Assembly: GCF_032197885.1 (NCBI RefSeq)
Contig: NZ_CP134159.1
Coordinates: 434,001 to 498,000, forward strand
DNA length: 64,000 nucleotides
From: Levilactobacillus namurensis
Lineage (GTDB): Bacteria > Bacillota > Bacilli > Lactobacillales > Lactobacillaceae
Reading direction: 5' to 3'
Made by a program: the position numbers and the translations under genes. Positions 1 to 9,468 of the stretch are shown in pieces. Numbering within the stretch: position 1 is the first letter of the stretch; each line of letters begins with the position of its first letter. The notes below the pieces were generated by a model that saw only the letters and a program-made list of their open reading frames with translations, ran no database searches and was not told the origin of the DNA.

Positions 1-1
1 A

Positions 2-1228
2 GCGTTAGGCTTCGCCGTATCGGGGTCGTTATTTCCCTTACTGGCAATTTTAGCGGTGGTGGTCACCCAAAGTGACGGCCTCTATGACCTGGCTAAGCCG
101 GTGGGGCGCCATTACGCGGCCTTCTTCTTGGTCTTAGTTCACCTAACCATCGGCCCGTTCTTCGGGACACCGCGGACCGCCGCGACGGCTTACCAGATGG
201 CCGCCGAGCCGTTTTTGCCCCAACGGTGGACCACGCTGGGTCAGTGGGTATTTACCGCAGTCTTCTTCGGGTTGGCTTACCTGATTGCGACCCATCAAAA
301 TAGTCTGATCAAGTGGGTCGGCAAGTACCTCAACGTCTGCTTCTTGGCATTACTGGCCGTCATCTTCGTGGTGGCTTTCTGGCACCCCATGGGCGGTTTG
401 GCGCACACGCCGACCGCAGCTTACCAGAGTGGCGCGACCATCAGCGGGTTGTTGGAAGGCTATAACACCATCGATGCCGTGGCGCTATTGGCGTTAAGTG
501 TCACCTTCGTTCACGCGGTGCGGGGATTAGGGTACCATGACCGGGAACTGACTAAGGTGACCGCCAAAGCGGGGATCTTAGCCATCGTGGTCGAAGTCTT
601 AGTGTACTTCGGGTTGGTCCTGTTAGGGGCCTTTAGCCTGGGGCAGTTGACGCTGTCAGCTAATGGTGGAGTTGCGTTGTCCCAGATTGTGGGCCACTAC
701 TTCAGTCGCTTTGGGACGGCGTTCTTAGGCGTCTTGGTCACGTTAGGGGTCTTCACCACGGCCTTGGGTCTGGTGACCTCGTTTGCCCAGGACTTCCACA
801 AGCTGTTCCCGAAAGTCAGTTACTTGACCTGGTTACGGATCACCACGGTGGCCTCGTTCGTGGTGGCCAACGCCGGTTTGGATAACATCATCGCCTGGTC
901 GTTACCAGTCTTGATGCTGTTATACCCGTTGTCCTTAGCATTGATCCTGGTTTCCCTGACGGTGGCCAAGTGGGCCTACGCGGGAGTGGTCTACAAGGCC
1001 ACGATTGCCTTCACGGCAGTGCCCGCCATCCTGGATCTGTTGGCGAACTCACCAGCCGTCGTGACCACTTGGGGTCCGGTCGCCCGGGTCTTACACCTCT
1101 ACCACACCTACGTGCCCTTGGCGAGCCTGGGCTTAGGTTGGTTGGTGCCGACCTTAGTGGGCTTTGTCTTGGGCCTAGGTTGGGGGTACTGGCGGTTAGT
1201 CGTCGAACGCAACGCGCAGGAGGCTTAG
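2..1228 (+). CDS. brnQ: Branched-chain amino acid carrier (LIVCS family), 5' partial
   Basis: The frame is open from base 2 at the window edge, so the N-terminus is missing; 408 codons are seen, while family members usually have about 440-460. The protein is hydrophobic throughout, with about eleven membrane segments and short charged loops. The segment FFGTPRTAATAYQMA near the start matches the conserved region of BrnQ sodium- or proton-coupled Leu/Ile/Val symporters of the plasma membrane. The stop overlaps the convergent adenylyltransferase stop by 4 bases, leaving no room for a separate terminator. The family call is from recognition of sequence style; substrate preference is inferred. 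Confidence 0.88.
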   Translation, partial: ALGFAVSGSLFPLLAILAVVVTQSDGLYDLAKPVGRHYAAFFLVLVHLTIGPFFGTPRTAATAYQMAAEPFLPQRWTTLGQWVFTAVFFGLAYLIATHQNSLIKWVGKYLNVCFLALLAVIFVVAFWHPMGGLAHTPTAAYQSGATISGLLEGYNTIDAVALLALSVTFVHAVRGLGYHDRELTKVTAKAGILAIVVEVLVYFGLVLLGAFSLGQLTLSANGGVALSQIVGHYFSRFGTAFLGVLVTLGVFTTALGLVTSFAQDFHKLFPKVSYLTWLRITTVASFVVANAGLDNIIAWSLPVLMLLYPLSLALILVSLTVAKWAYAGVVYKATIAFTAVPAILDLLANSPAVVTTWGPVARVLHLYHTYVPLASLGLGWLVPTLVGFVLGLGWGYWRLVVERNAQEA

Positions 1229-2058
1229 AGCCGGTTGATCCAGTCGTCTAGTTGCCGCATCCGGGTCGCTAAGTAGCTGGGCAGCGCCAGATTCGTCTTT
1301 TGAATCACCTGTTGTTGCGCCCAGATCATCAGGGCGGCTTCGATCAACGTGCTGTGGCGGAGCTTTTTGAGGTTCTCTTGCCGGTAGGTCTGCTGTAGGC
1401 GGACCCGCACGTCCTTGGTGAGTTCGGGTTCTAAGTATTTGTCGTAAACTCCGGGATTAAAGCCCTCGGGGTGGTCACAAGCGACGGTCCAGACCAACAT
1501 CTGGAGCAGTTGGGGCCGGACGTGTTGCGCGTTCATTTCACTAGCATAGAGAAATTGTTTACGGGCCAAGCCCTTGGCCACGTTGCCCACGCACCAGTAG
1601 AATTCGTTTAGAACGGCGTTGAACGCAGCCTGGGTGGGCGCGAATTGCCGGTGACTGTGGTCGTCGGTCGGCCGGGAGCTGAGGGCCGGATCCTGGGCCC
1701 ACACGATGGTGTTGAGCGAGTCGTTCTTCAGGTAGGAGGACAGGTCGGCCATGGGCGCAATCTTGAGGTCGATGCGCGTGGAGTTCATGAACTGGACCAA
1801 AAAGATGCGCCACTGGTTCGAGTGGGTGCCGAACAGATTGCTGTGCTCGGCATGCTGGCAGATGCTGGGTTGCCCGAACTCGGTGACCCACGTGGTGAAG
1901 TCGAACGCGGTTGGATTGGCGACAAAGTAAGTCACGTCGATATCCTGCCAGCTATCTGAACCGGTGGCGGTATCGTTGACTGACCCCTCGGTGCCCACGG
2001 CTTGGATAAAGGTGTGATTTTGGGCATAATTAATGAGATGAGTTAAGATTTCAGACAT
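1225..2058 (-). CDS. ANT(6)/AadE-like aminoglycoside adenylyltransferase family protein
   Basis: 277 residues. The N-terminal nucleotidyltransferase signature is visible as GSVND followed after ten residues by WQDIDVTYFV, which supplies the metal-binding D-x-D of the streptomycin 6-adenylyltransferase family. The usual length is about 285-300 residues, so it is near full length. The ATG at 2058 is chosen because GGAGTG lies at the right distance; a TTG two codons upstream is the alternative. Chromosomal members in Lactobacillaceae are often annotated as aminoglycoside adenylyltransferases, but whether this one gives resistance cannot be read from sequence. It lies alone, convergent with brnQ. 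Confidence 0.75.
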   Translation of the reverse strand: MSEILTHLINYAQNHTFIQAVGTEGSVNDTATGSDSWQDIDVTYFVANPTAFDFTTWVTEFGQPSICQHAEHSNLFGTHSNQWRIFLVQFMNSTRIDLKIAPMADLSSYLKNDSLNTIVWAQDPALSSRPTDDHSHRQFAPTQAAFNAVLNEFYWCVGNVAKGLARKQFLYASEMNAQHVRPQLLQMLVWTVACDHPEGFNPGVYDKYLEPELTKDVRVRLQQTYRQENLKKLRHSTLIEAALMIWAQQQVIQKTNLALPSYLATRMRQLDDWINRL

Positions 2059-2284
2059 CAAAGATCACTCCAATTTCTCTAAACTAAGCAGTCAAACAAT
2101 GGGGGTAAATGATTTACCCTAATAGATTGATACCCATCAACATTATATGACTTGTCCGAATTGATAGCGAGAACTTGTCTCGGGAAAATGTTAAGAGGTT
2201 GGGCTATTGACGCAATGGAAATAAGGGGCTTAATTGCACTCATCGGTTGGACGAGCGGCAATGAATCACTTACCACAACTGGAG

Positions 2285-2315
2285 CCAGCCTACTAAAAAA
2301 TGTAGGCTGGTTTTT
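2285..2315 (+). terminator. Intrinsic terminator without an upstream + strand gene
   Basis: A perfect 9-bp stem CCAGCCTAC/GTAGGCTGG with loop TAAAAAAT is followed by TTTTT. No + strand gene ends here, because the nearest upstream + gene stops at 1228 behind a minus-strand gene. It may end a small RNA starting near 2150 (which contains the hairpin CGAGAacttgTCTCG) or block read-through into xylR. Confidence 0.6.
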
Positions 2316-2387
2316 GGGTTGCCGGTCCCCCGTTAGCAGCCAAACCCCACTTTAATGGGGAAGTTTGAACGGAAATCGGAAAAACGG

Positions 2388-2440
2388 TTGAATTTTTAGA
2401 GCGAGAGGACGATACTAGGGTTAGTTGGTTCGCCCAACCA
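2388..2440 (+). promoter_or_regulatory. xylR promoter with XylR-type operator
   Basis: TTGAAT (2388-2393), 17-base spacer, GATACT (2411-2416). Immediately downstream is TTAGTTGGTTcgcCCAACCAT (about 2421-2440), which resembles the operators in front of xylA and the transporters, so autoregulation is likely. The -10-then-operator layout matches the other xyl promoters in this window. Confidence 0.55.
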
Positions 2441-2552
2441 TCGTCGCCGAACTGCAATCGCTTTCAACCGGGGATCGGTCCCGGTTGCTGAAGAACGAAG
2501 TTAGTTGGGATTTTGACCAGGGCGCATCAACGGATTAAAGGAGGGAATGCGT

Positions 2553-3752
2553 ATGGTTCGTCGCAGTATGAATCGTAATCAGTTGCACGACCAGAATCTA
2601 AAACTGGTCCTACAACAAATTTTTAACAACCATCCAACCTCCCGTATCGAAATTTCTCACCAGTTAAACTTGAACAAATCCACGGTCTCCTCACTCTACA
2701 ACACCCTGATGGCCGATGGGTACCTGTCCGAGCTGGGATTAGGGGATGCTTCGACGGCGGGGGGCCGCAAACCAACGTTAGTCGCAATCAACCAAGACTA
2801 CGGTTACACGTTGACGTTTGACCTGGGCTACCGTCACCTGCACGCGCTAGCCACTAACTTGAACGGGCACATCTGGCAGTATGACCGCATTGACACTAAG
2901 GGTCAGACCATCCATGACATGATCGACCGGATCAACCAGTACATCGCCCAACTCCAGGAGACCGATACCACCAGCCACGGCTTACTGGGCATCTGTTTCT
3001 CGATTCACGGGATCGTGAATCAGAATCGGGTGCAGACTTCGCCGTTTATCGACATGGATGGGGTGGACCTGGAACAGGTCTTTAGTGACCGGTACCAGGT
3101 TCCCGTGGTGTTGGAGAACGAAGCCAACCTATCGGCCATCTATGAGCGTGACTTTAACGGCGCCCGGCAGCTCAACAGTACCGTCACCATCAGTATTCAC
3201 CGAGGAATCGGGGCCGGGGTCATTCTGCACCGCGACCTGTTCCGCGGGGAGCACGGGGATGCTGGCGAAATTGGGCAGACGATTCTGAACGTGACCACCA
3301 ATGACCAAGGCCGGTTGACGCCGATTCGGGCCGAAGAAATTAGTTCCGAAGACGCCATCATTCGCCAGGTCGAAGAGCAGAAGGGCCTGGATAACTTGGA
3401 TCGATCCGATATCGTGCGCCTGTACCGCGACCACGACACGGATCTGGCGGTGATTCTCCAGCGGGCCACGATTGCCATCAGCAGTCTGATCTACAACACC
3501 ATGCGGACTCTCGATCCCGACGCGTTCTTCCTGAACTCGCCGTTGATCGAAGAGTTGCCGGACCTGCTGACCCAGATTCGAGCGGGCTACCAGAAGTTGG
3601 CCCAAAACGACGTGACCATCGACCTGACCACCAACGCGCGGTTGGCGACGGTCTTGGGGGGCTGTTCTTTGATTACCCATAAGGCCTTAGCCTTGGACGG
3701 GTACGAACTGACCTTTGAACGGCCAGAAGCGTCAACGCCGACGGAACAGTAA
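2553..3752 (+). CDS. xylR: Xylose-responsive ROK-family repressor XylR
   Basis: 399 residues. An N-terminal winged helix-turn-helix (about residues 12-70, with SRIEISHQLNLNKSTVSSL) is followed by a ROK sugar-kinase-like domain that contains GIGAGVI and GEIGQT. Known XylR proteins bind palindromic operators and release them with xylose. The start at 2553 is chosen because AAGGAGGG ends seven bases upstream; the ATG at 2547 is only one base from it. The gene is the first of the xylose block and lies just ahead of xylA. A terminator at 3954-3985 separates it from xylA. Confidence 0.93.
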   Translation: MVRRSMNRNQLHDQNLKLVLQQIFNNHPTSRIEISHQLNLNKSTVSSLYNTLMADGYLSELGLGDASTAGGRKPTLVAINQDYGYTLTFDLGYRHLHALATNLNGHIWQYDRIDTKGQTIHDMIDRINQYIAQLQETDTTSHGLLGICFSIHGIVNQNRVQTSPFIDMDGVDLEQVFSDRYQVPVVLENEANLSAIYERDFNGARQLNSTVTISIHRGIGAGVILHRDLFRGEHGDAGEIGQTILNVTTNDQGRLTPIRAEEISSEDAIIRQVEEQKGLDNLDRSDIVRLYRDHDTDLAVILQRATIAISSLIYNTMRTLDPDAFFLNSPLIEELPDLLTQIRAGYQKLAQNDVTIDLTTNARLATVLGGCSLITHKALALDGYELTFERPEASTPTEQ

Positions 3753-3953
3753 GCGATATTCGGACTGACTGGTAGTGCTAGTCAGCGCCCGGTAAGGCTA
3801 ATAACTGTGTTGAATTGGAATCGTCCCATCATGGGCTAAAGCGAGTGACTAGGGCGACTTCTGAGTTATCGCGGTTAGTCAATTAAGCAGTCTGCACAAT
3901 TGGCGAATTGGTGTGGCGAAAATTAGCTTACTTTATATAGAAGAAACGCATTC

Positions 3954-3985
3954 GGCGGTCCCACATTAACGGGGACCGCCTTTTT
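3954..3985 (+). terminator. xylR terminator
   Basis: Stem GGCGGTCCC/GGGACCGCC with loop ACATTAACG, followed by TTTTT. The 200 bases between the xylR stop and this hairpin hold no gene that I can support. Confidence 0.8.
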
Positions 3986-4093
3986 GGACGGATTTAAAAT
4001 TTGAAAAACTAGGGAGAACCGGTCCGGCTTACGGCCAGTTGGGATTAGCGGGGGCATGTGTGAAACCGGATACAAAAAGTTGAACTTTTTGTC

Positions 4094-4164
4094 CGAAAAC
4101 GCTTGCACCAAAAAAGAACCCGTGTATAATAAGATTTGTAAGTTGGTTGTAACAACGAACTAAC
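4094..4164 (+). promoter_or_regulatory. xylA promoter with cre and XylR operator
   Basis: The cre-like site CGAAAACGCTTGCA (4094-4107) overlaps a -35 TTGCAC (4103-4108); a 16-base spacer leads to -10 TATAAT (4125-4130). The operator AGTTGGTTGTaaCAACGAACT (4141-4162) is nearly perfectly palindromic and sits just after the -10. It is preceded by TTTGTA, so the sequence TTGTAAGTTGGTT is the reverse complement of the AACCAACTTACAA element found at three other promoters here. Confidence 0.8.
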
Positions 4165-4184
4165 CCAAAGGAGCTAAATTAATT

Positions 4185-5534
4185 ATGACTGAAGAATATT
4201 GGAAAGGCGTCGACAAGATTCAATACGTCGGCCACAGCGACAAAAAATCAGGTTTAGGTTTTCAATACTACAATCCAGACGAAGTTATCGGCGGCAAGAA
4301 GATGCGCGACTGGTTACGGTTCGCCGTTGCCTACTGGCACACCTTTGACCAACGCTTAGTTGACCCATTCGGTGACGGGACTGCGCAACGTCCTTACGAC
4401 AAGTACACCGACCCAATGGACTTAGCTTTAGCTAAGGTTGACGCAGCGTTCGAATTCTACGACAAGTTGGGCGTTGACTACCTGTGCTTCCACGACCGTG
4501 ACTTGGCACCTGAAGGCGACACCTTACGTGAAACCAACAAGAACCTGGACAAGGTCGTTGACAAGATCGTTGACTACCAAAAGACTTCTGGCATGAAGGT
4601 TCTTTGGAACACGTCAAACATGTTCACCAACCCACGCTTCGTTGAAGGGGCCGCAACGTCACCATACGCTGACATTTACGCTTACTGTGCTGCTCAATTG
4701 AAGCACAGCCTGGAAATTGGTAAGCGGGTTGGTTCTGAAAACTATGTCTTCTGGGGTGGCCGTGAAGGTTACGAATCACTTTGGAACACTAACATGAAGG
4801 AAGAACAAGAACACGCAGCGAAGTTCTTCCACATGGCTAAGGACTACGCCAACGAAATTGGCTTCGACGCACAAATGTTGCTCGAACCAAAGCCAAAGGA
4901 ACCAACCACGTTCCAATACGACTTCGACGCCGCAACCACGATCGCCTTCATGAAGGAATACGGTCTGGACAAAGACTTCAAGTTGAACTTGGAAGGTAAC
5001 CACGCCAACTTGGCTGGTCACACTTACCAACACGAAATCCGCGTTGCCCGTGAAGCTGGCGTCTTAGGTTCTCTGGATGCCAACCAAGGTGACAAGTTGA
5101 TCGGCTGGGATATTGATGAATACCCATCCAACTTGTACGAAACGACGGCTGCAATGTACGAAGTCGTTGAAAACGGCTCAATCGGCCCTCGCGGTGGGTT
5201 GAACTTCGATGCTAAGCCTCGTCGTTCATCCTTCGAACCAAACGACCTGTTCTACGGCCACATCGTCGGTATGGACAGCTTCGCCGCTGGTTTGCGGGTT
5301 GCCGTTGCCATGAAGGAAGACGGCTTCTTAGACCAAATCAAGAAGGACCGTTACAGCTCATACGAATCCGGTATCGGTGCTGATATCGAAAGCGGCAAGG
5401 CTGACTTCAAGTCCCTTGAAAAGTACGCAATCGACAAGCCACAATCCGAATTATTGGCCGCAACGCACTCCGACCACTTGGAAGCAATCAAAGACACCAT
5501 CAACCACTACATCATCGACACGCTGAGCAAGTAA
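4185..5534 (+). CDS. xylA: Xylose isomerase
   Basis: 449 residues, the normal length for a class II enzyme. It converts D-xylose to D-xylulose in the cytosol. The metal and substrate residues are seen in [32 protein letters not shown] and [10 protein letters not shown]. The start follows AAAGGAG at a good distance. Codon use is strongly biased, as expected for a highly expressed gene. The promoter carries cre and XylR sites, so induction by xylose and glucose repression are likely. A terminator directly follows the gene, so XylB needs its own promoter or read-through. Confidence 0.97.
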   Translation: MTEEYWKGVDKIQYVGHSDKKSGLGFQYYNPDEVIGGKKMRDWLRFAVAYWHTFDQRLVDPFGDGTAQRPYDKYTDPMDLALAKVDAAFEFYDKLGVDYLCFHDRDLAPEGDTLRETNKNLDKVVDKIVDYQKTSGMKVLWNTSNMFTNPRFVEGAATSPYADIYAYCAAQLKHSLEIGKRVGSENYVFWGGREGYESLWNTNMKEEQEHAAKFFHMAKDYANEIGFDAQMLLEPKPKEPTTFQYDFDAATTIAFMKEYGLDKDFKLNLEGNHANLAGHTYQHEIRVAREAGVLGSLDANQGDKLIGWDIDEYPSNLYETTAAMYEVVENGSIGPRGGLNFDAKPRRSSFEPNDLFYGHIVGMDSFAAGLRVAVAMKEDGFLDQIKKDRYSSYESGIGADIESGKADFKSLEKYAIDKPQSELLAATHSDHLEAIKDTINHYIIDTLSK

Positions 5535-5567
5535 TGCGGTGATCGCGGTTAACTGAACACACGAAAG

Positions 5568-5602
5568 ATGGAGGATGGACGGTGGTCCGTTCTCCATTTT
5601 TC
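5568..5602 (+). terminator. xylA terminator
   Basis: Stem ATGGAGgATGGAC/GTCCgTtCTCCAT with loop GGTG and a run of T (5596-5601), 34 bases after the xylA stop. It may attenuate rather than end transcription, because xylB follows in the same direction. Confidence 0.75.
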
Positions 5603-5880
5603 GTCAAAGAACCCCTGAATTTCGGGGGTTGAACCACCACAAGCACCCCGTGTGTGCTGCACGGGTCGAACCAGATTGCTCCGGACGCCTTTGGACTGGT
5701 CAGTCAGGAACAGAATGCGGTTTTCTCGTCGTCATGCTTGGGTATACGATCAACTTACAGGCTCTGCCACGAAGATGAGTGGTGCCGAGTTAGGACTGAT
5801 CAGAAGGCGTACGGCTTAAACGGGCTTGTGGGGGTTCAGCTTCCGAAACGGGGACGTACGACGCATCGTCAGTGATTATC
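5603..5880 (+). other. Non-coding xylA-xylB gap
   Basis: About 280 bases separate the xylA terminator from xylB. I see no gene. A small hairpin CCCGTGTGTGCTGCACGGG lies near 5647-5665, and CAACTTACA near 5752 partly matches the 13-bp element of the xyl promoters. No convincing promoter or full operator was found. Confidence 0.35.
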
Positions 5881-5896
5881 AGCAGGAGGGTTATTA

Positions 5897-7405
5897 ATGG
5901 GGAAGTATGTACTGGGGGTCGACCTAGGCACGAGTGCCGTCAAGGTCTCCGCCCTCGACCACAGCGGGCAGATCGTTGCCCAAGAAAGCTTCGGCTACGA
6001 CTTGATTCAGAAGCAACCAGGCTATAATGAACAGAATCCAGAAGACTGGGTCTCCGGGACCACGGTCGCCATTGTGCGGTTGATCTTAAACGACCACTTG
6101 GCAGCCGAAGACATTGAAGGATTGAGCTTCTCCGGGCAAATGCACGGGTTGGTCCTTTTGGACGAAAACAAGAAGGTCTTACGGCCATCCATCCTCTGGA
6201 ACGATACCCGGAGTACGCCCCAACGGGAAGAGATCGAAGCGAAGATGGGCGACGAATTTGTCGACATCACGCGGAACCGGCCCCTGGAAGGCTTTACGTT
6301 GACCAAGCTGTTATGGGTCAAGGAGAATGAACCGGACATCTGGGCTAAGGCTAAGTACTTTGTATTGCCCAAAGACTACGTGCGTTACCGGATGACCGGG
6401 AACCTAGCCATGGACTACTCCGACGCCACCGGGACGGTGCTGTTGGACGTGGCTAAGGGCGAATGGAGCCAACGAATCTGTGACGTCTTCGACATTCCGA
6501 TGAGCATGTGCCCACCGTTGATCAAGTCGATTGATTTGGCGGGGACGGTCACGCCCGCATACGCTGAATTCTCCGGGTTGACCACGGACACTAAGGTCTT
6601 TGGTGGGGCCGCCGATAACGCGGCCGGTGCCGTGGGGGCCGGAATCTTACAGCCTAACATGGTGCTCTCTAGCATTGGGACGTCTGGGGTGGTCTTGAAG
6701 TACGAAGACAACGCGGACGTCAATTATCACGGGGTCTTGCAGTTTGAAGACCACGCCATCCCAGACAAGTTCTACTCGATGGGGGTTACTCTGGCGGCGG
6801 GCTATTCGTTGAGCTGGTTCAAGAAGACCTTCGCGCCAGTGGAAGACTTCACGGACTTTGTCTCCAGTGCCGCGAAATCGACGGTCGGGGCTAACGGCTT
6901 GCTCTACACGCCGTACATCGTGGGTGAACGGGCACCGTACGCGGACGCTGACATCCGGGGGAGCTTTACCGGGGTCGATGGGACGGACCAACGCCATGAC
7001 TTTGTGCGGGCCGTGCTGGAAGGCATCACCTTCTCGTTCCGGGACATCTTCGACATCTATGAAGAAAATGGTGGCGACTTCGATACGGTGGTTTCCATTG
7101 GTGGTGGCGCGAAGAGCCCACTCTGGCTGCAGATTCAGGCCGACATCTTTAACCGTAAGGTCGTCAGCCTGAAGAACGAGCAGGGACCAGGCATGGGGGC
7201 CGCGATGATGGCCGCCACTGGACTGGGCTGGTTCGATTCGCTGCAGGACTGTGCCAAGACCTTCGTCGACTTTGGGAAGGTCTACGAACCAAACCCAGAG
7301 AACGTCAAGAAGTACGCTGAATTACACCAGATCTACAAGCAGGTCTACGCACAGACCAAGTCGATCAGTGCCCAACTGTTGGACTACCGGCGGAATAATC
7401 TGTAG
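5897..7405 (+). CDS. xylB: Xylulokinase
   Basis: 502 residues, FGGY family. It phosphorylates D-xylulose to xylulose 5-phosphate, the entry point of the phosphoketolase pathway in heterofermentative lactobacilli. [10 protein letters not shown] at the N-terminus is the phosphate-1 motif; SGQMHGLV, the ATP-site segment IGTSGVV and the C-terminal GGGAKSPLW fit the family. AGGAGG precedes the ATG. It lies downstream of xylA with a 360-base gap that contains a terminator, so its expression relative to xylA is probably tuned. Confidence 0.95.
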   Translation: MGKYVLGVDLGTSAVKVSALDHSGQIVAQESFGYDLIQKQPGYNEQNPEDWVSGTTVAIVRLILNDHLAAEDIEGLSFSGQMHGLVLLDENKKVLRPSILWNDTRSTPQREEIEAKMGDEFVDITRNRPLEGFTLTKLLWVKENEPDIWAKAKYFVLPKDYVRYRMTGNLAMDYSDATGTVLLDVAKGEWSQRICDVFDIPMSMCPPLIKSIDLAGTVTPAYAEFSGLTTDTKVFGGAADNAAGAVGAGILQPNMVLSSIGTSGVVLKYEDNADVNYHGVLQFEDHAIPDKFYSMGVTLAAGYSLSWFKKTFAPVEDFTDFVSSAAKSTVGANGLLYTPYIVGERAPYADADIRGSFTGVDGTDQRHDFVRAVLEGITFSFRDIFDIYEENGGDFDTVVSIGGGAKSPLWLQIQADIFNRKVVSLKNEQGPGMGAAMMAATGLGWFDSLQDCAKTFVDFGKVYEPNPENVKKYAELHQIYKQVYAQTKSISAQLLDYRRNNL

Positions 7406-7489
7406 TGATTGGCTGCAATCGTGGCCTAGAAAAAGCACGGTTTTGGTATTCGTAAATTAAGAAACAGAACATCTCAAAAAGTAAAGACT

Positions 7490-7524
7490 AAGCGAGTTCG
7501 ACAATCCTGTTGAACCCGCTTCTT
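7490..7524 (+). terminator. Possible xylB terminator
   Basis: Imperfect stem AAGCGaGTTC/GAACcCGCTT followed by only a short T-rich tail, so this is a weak intrinsic terminator call. The rest of 7406-7656 is AT-rich without a visible gene. Confidence 0.45.
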
Positions 7525-7656
7525 GTGCTAAAATTTAAAATTGGTATAGAGTGAATTATATCAGAAATAGTAATGTCATTACACTTGATTATATCAAGAA
7601 ATTATTACATTTTATTAAGTGAGAATATAAGTGTAAAAATTCAATTGGTATATTTA

Positions 7657-7742
7657 AAAAAGCGCTTTCATTTTTAACGATTCTATGATAAACTATTTTT
7701 TGGTTAGTTGTGAGTGACAACTAACTCAACCAACTTACAATA
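7657..7742 (+). promoter_or_regulatory. First xylose transporter promoter: cre, operator, 13-bp element
   Basis: A cre site (7657-7670, AAAAAGCGCTTTCA) overlaps -35 TTTCAT (7666-7671); 17 bases later lies -10 TAAACT (7689-7694). The operator GTTAGTTGTgagtgACAACTAAC (7703-7725) follows, then AACCAACTTACAA (7729-7741). The order and spacing match the second transporter promoter. Confidence 0.7.
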
Positions 7743-7836
7743 AGAATCATGGACAGAGCATCATCGTGGAGAATCAGAGGTGATTCACCGCACATTCGTC
7801 TGTAAGACAACTCACCACACAGTTAGGAGCGTTACT

Positions 7837-9210
7837 ATGCGAAAAGTATCGACAGGGTTTGTGTACTTCTTCGGGGCCCTTGGAGGGCTGCTGTTTGGAT
7901 ACGACACCGGGGTTATTTCTGGGGCTATCCTTTTTATTCAGAAACAAATGCATCTGGGTTCTTGGCAACAAGGCTGGGTCGTTAGTGCTGTTTTGTTAGG
8001 AGCCATTTTAGGTGCTGCCATCATTGGACCATCTTCTGACCGTTACGGCCGGCGTAAGTTATTGTTAGTTTCTGCTATTATTTTCTTCGTGGGGGCATTA
8101 GGTTCTGCATTCTCACCTGAATTCTGGACGTTGATTATCTCACGAATTATTTTGGGAATGGCTGTTGGGGCCGCTTCTGCGTTAATCCCGACTTACTTGG
8201 CCGAATTGGCACCCGCGGATAAACGTGGGACCGTATCTAGTTTGTTCCAGCTGATGGTCATGACTGGAATCTTCTTGGCATATGTCACCAACTACACGTT
8301 CTCTGGGATGTACACAGGGTGGCGCTGGATGTTAGGATTAGCTGCGGTTCCGGCAGCTCTTCTTTTCTTAGGAGGATTGGTTCTACCGGAAAGTCCTCGA
8401 TTCTTAGCGAAAACGGGACGGCTTAGTGAAGCTAAGGCAGTTCTGACGAACATGAATAAAAATGATAGCGCTGCCGTTGATCAAGAACTTCATGATATTG
8501 AAGAACAAGCTAAGATTAAGAGCGGCGGTTGGTCTGAACTCTTTGGTCCGGCTGTTCGTCCGGCATTGATTATTGGGATTGGGTTAGCCATTTTCCAACA
8601 AGTCATGGGATGTAATACGGTGCTTTACTACGCGCCAACTATCTTTACGGATGTCGGTTTTGGTGTTTCTGCAGCCTTGATTGCTCATATTGGGATTGGA
8701 ATCTTTAATGTGATTGTTACCGCCGTGGCAGTGGCCATTATGGACAAGATTGACCGGCGCAAGATGTTGAACATCGGATCGGTTGGTATGGGAATTTCTC
8801 TGTTCGTTATGAGTATTGCGATGAAATTCTCCGGTGATTCTTTCGCCGCTGCTATCGTCTGTGTCATTGCTCTGACGATTTACATTGCATTCTTCTCGGC
8901 TACCTGGGGCCCCGTGATGTGGGTCATGATTGGGGAAGTCTTCCCGCTGAACATTCGGGGCTTAGGGAACTCCTTTGCTAGTGTGATTAACTGGTCAGCC
9001 AACATGGTGGTTTCGTTGACCTTCCCATCCCTGTTAGACTTCTTTGGTACTGGGAGTCTGTTTATTGGTTACGGTGTCTTGTGCTTCTTGGCAATCTGGT
9101 TTGTTCAAAAGAAAGTCTTCGAAACACGGAACCGTTCGTTGGAAGAAATCGAAGCAACGTTACGGGAACGTGCTACGGTAGGACACGTGACAACGGAATC
9201 AACTAAATAA
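7837..9210 (+). CDS. xylT: Xylose/proton symporter (MFS sugar porter), first copy
   Basis: 457 residues, twelve predicted membrane segments. Sugar-porter signatures are visible: GYDTGVISGA near the N-terminus, DRYGRRK, PESPRFL before the central loop and a PSLLDF segment in the C-terminal half. The start at 7837 follows TTAGGAG and aligns with the second copy; an in-frame ATG at 7780 is rejected. It is very similar to the protein encoded at 9469, yet the codons are clearly AT-richer. That points to acquisition from a related genome rather than a fresh tandem duplication. It is probably controlled by CcpA and XylR. Confidence 0.88.
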   Translation: MRKVSTGFVYFFGALGGLLFGYDTGVISGAILFIQKQMHLGSWQQGWVVSAVLLGAILGAAIIGPSSDRYGRRKLLLVSAIIFFVGALGSAFSPEFWTLIISRIILGMAVGAASALIPTYLAELAPADKRGTVSSLFQLMVMTGIFLAYVTNYTFSGMYTGWRWMLGLAAVPAALLFLGGLVLPESPRFLAKTGRLSEAKAVLTNMNKNDSAAVDQELHDIEEQAKIKSGGWSELFGPAVRPALIIGIGLAIFQQVMGCNTVLYYAPTIFTDVGFGVSAALIAHIGIGIFNVIVTAVAVAIMDKIDRRKMLNIGSVGMGISLFVMSIAMKFSGDSFAAAIVCVIALTIYIAFFSATWGPVMWVMIGEVFPLNIRGLGNSFASVINWSANMVVSLTFPSLLDFFGTGSLFIGYGVLCFLAIWFVQKKVFETRNRSLEEIEATLRERATVGHVTTESTK

Positions 9211-9223
9211 TCTTAGGTTTTGA

Positions 9224-9251
9224 AAGTCCGAGTGAAAGCTCGGGCTTTTTT
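9224..9251 (+). terminator. Terminator after first xylose transporter
   Basis: Perfect stem AAGTCCGAG/CTCGGGCTT (one G-U pair), loop TGAAAG, tail TTTTTT. Confidence 0.85.
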
Positions 9252-9330
9252 GGTACTTGTTTAAATGGCGAGGGTACCGAACGATTGGCCTTGAGGGATG
9301 TAAGCGAAAACAAACTTATGAAATCATCTT

Positions 9331-9428
9331 AGAAAGCGCTTACCAAATCTAGTTAAAAGTGGTAGAGTTAACATAGTTGGTTTGAGAGACCAACTAACAG
9401 AATGAACTTGTTCGCAACCAACTTACAA
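9331..9428 (+). promoter_or_regulatory. Second xylose transporter promoter: cre, operator, 13-bp element
   Basis: A cre site (9331-9344, AGAAAGCGCTTACC) overlaps -35 TTACCA (9340-9345); 17 bases later -10 TAGAGT (9363-9368). The operator AGTTGGTttgagagACCAACT (9375-9395) lies after the -10, and AACCAACTTACAA recurs at 9416-9428. Confidence 0.72.
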
Positions 9429-9468
9429 TTGTTGATCAAGTCATTCGAATTAGTAAGGAGTTAAAAGC

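Noticed and set aside
2079..2355. Two overlapping short frames before xylR
   Set aside because: They overlap each other on opposite strands, lack ribosome sites, and one runs through a terminator hairpin.
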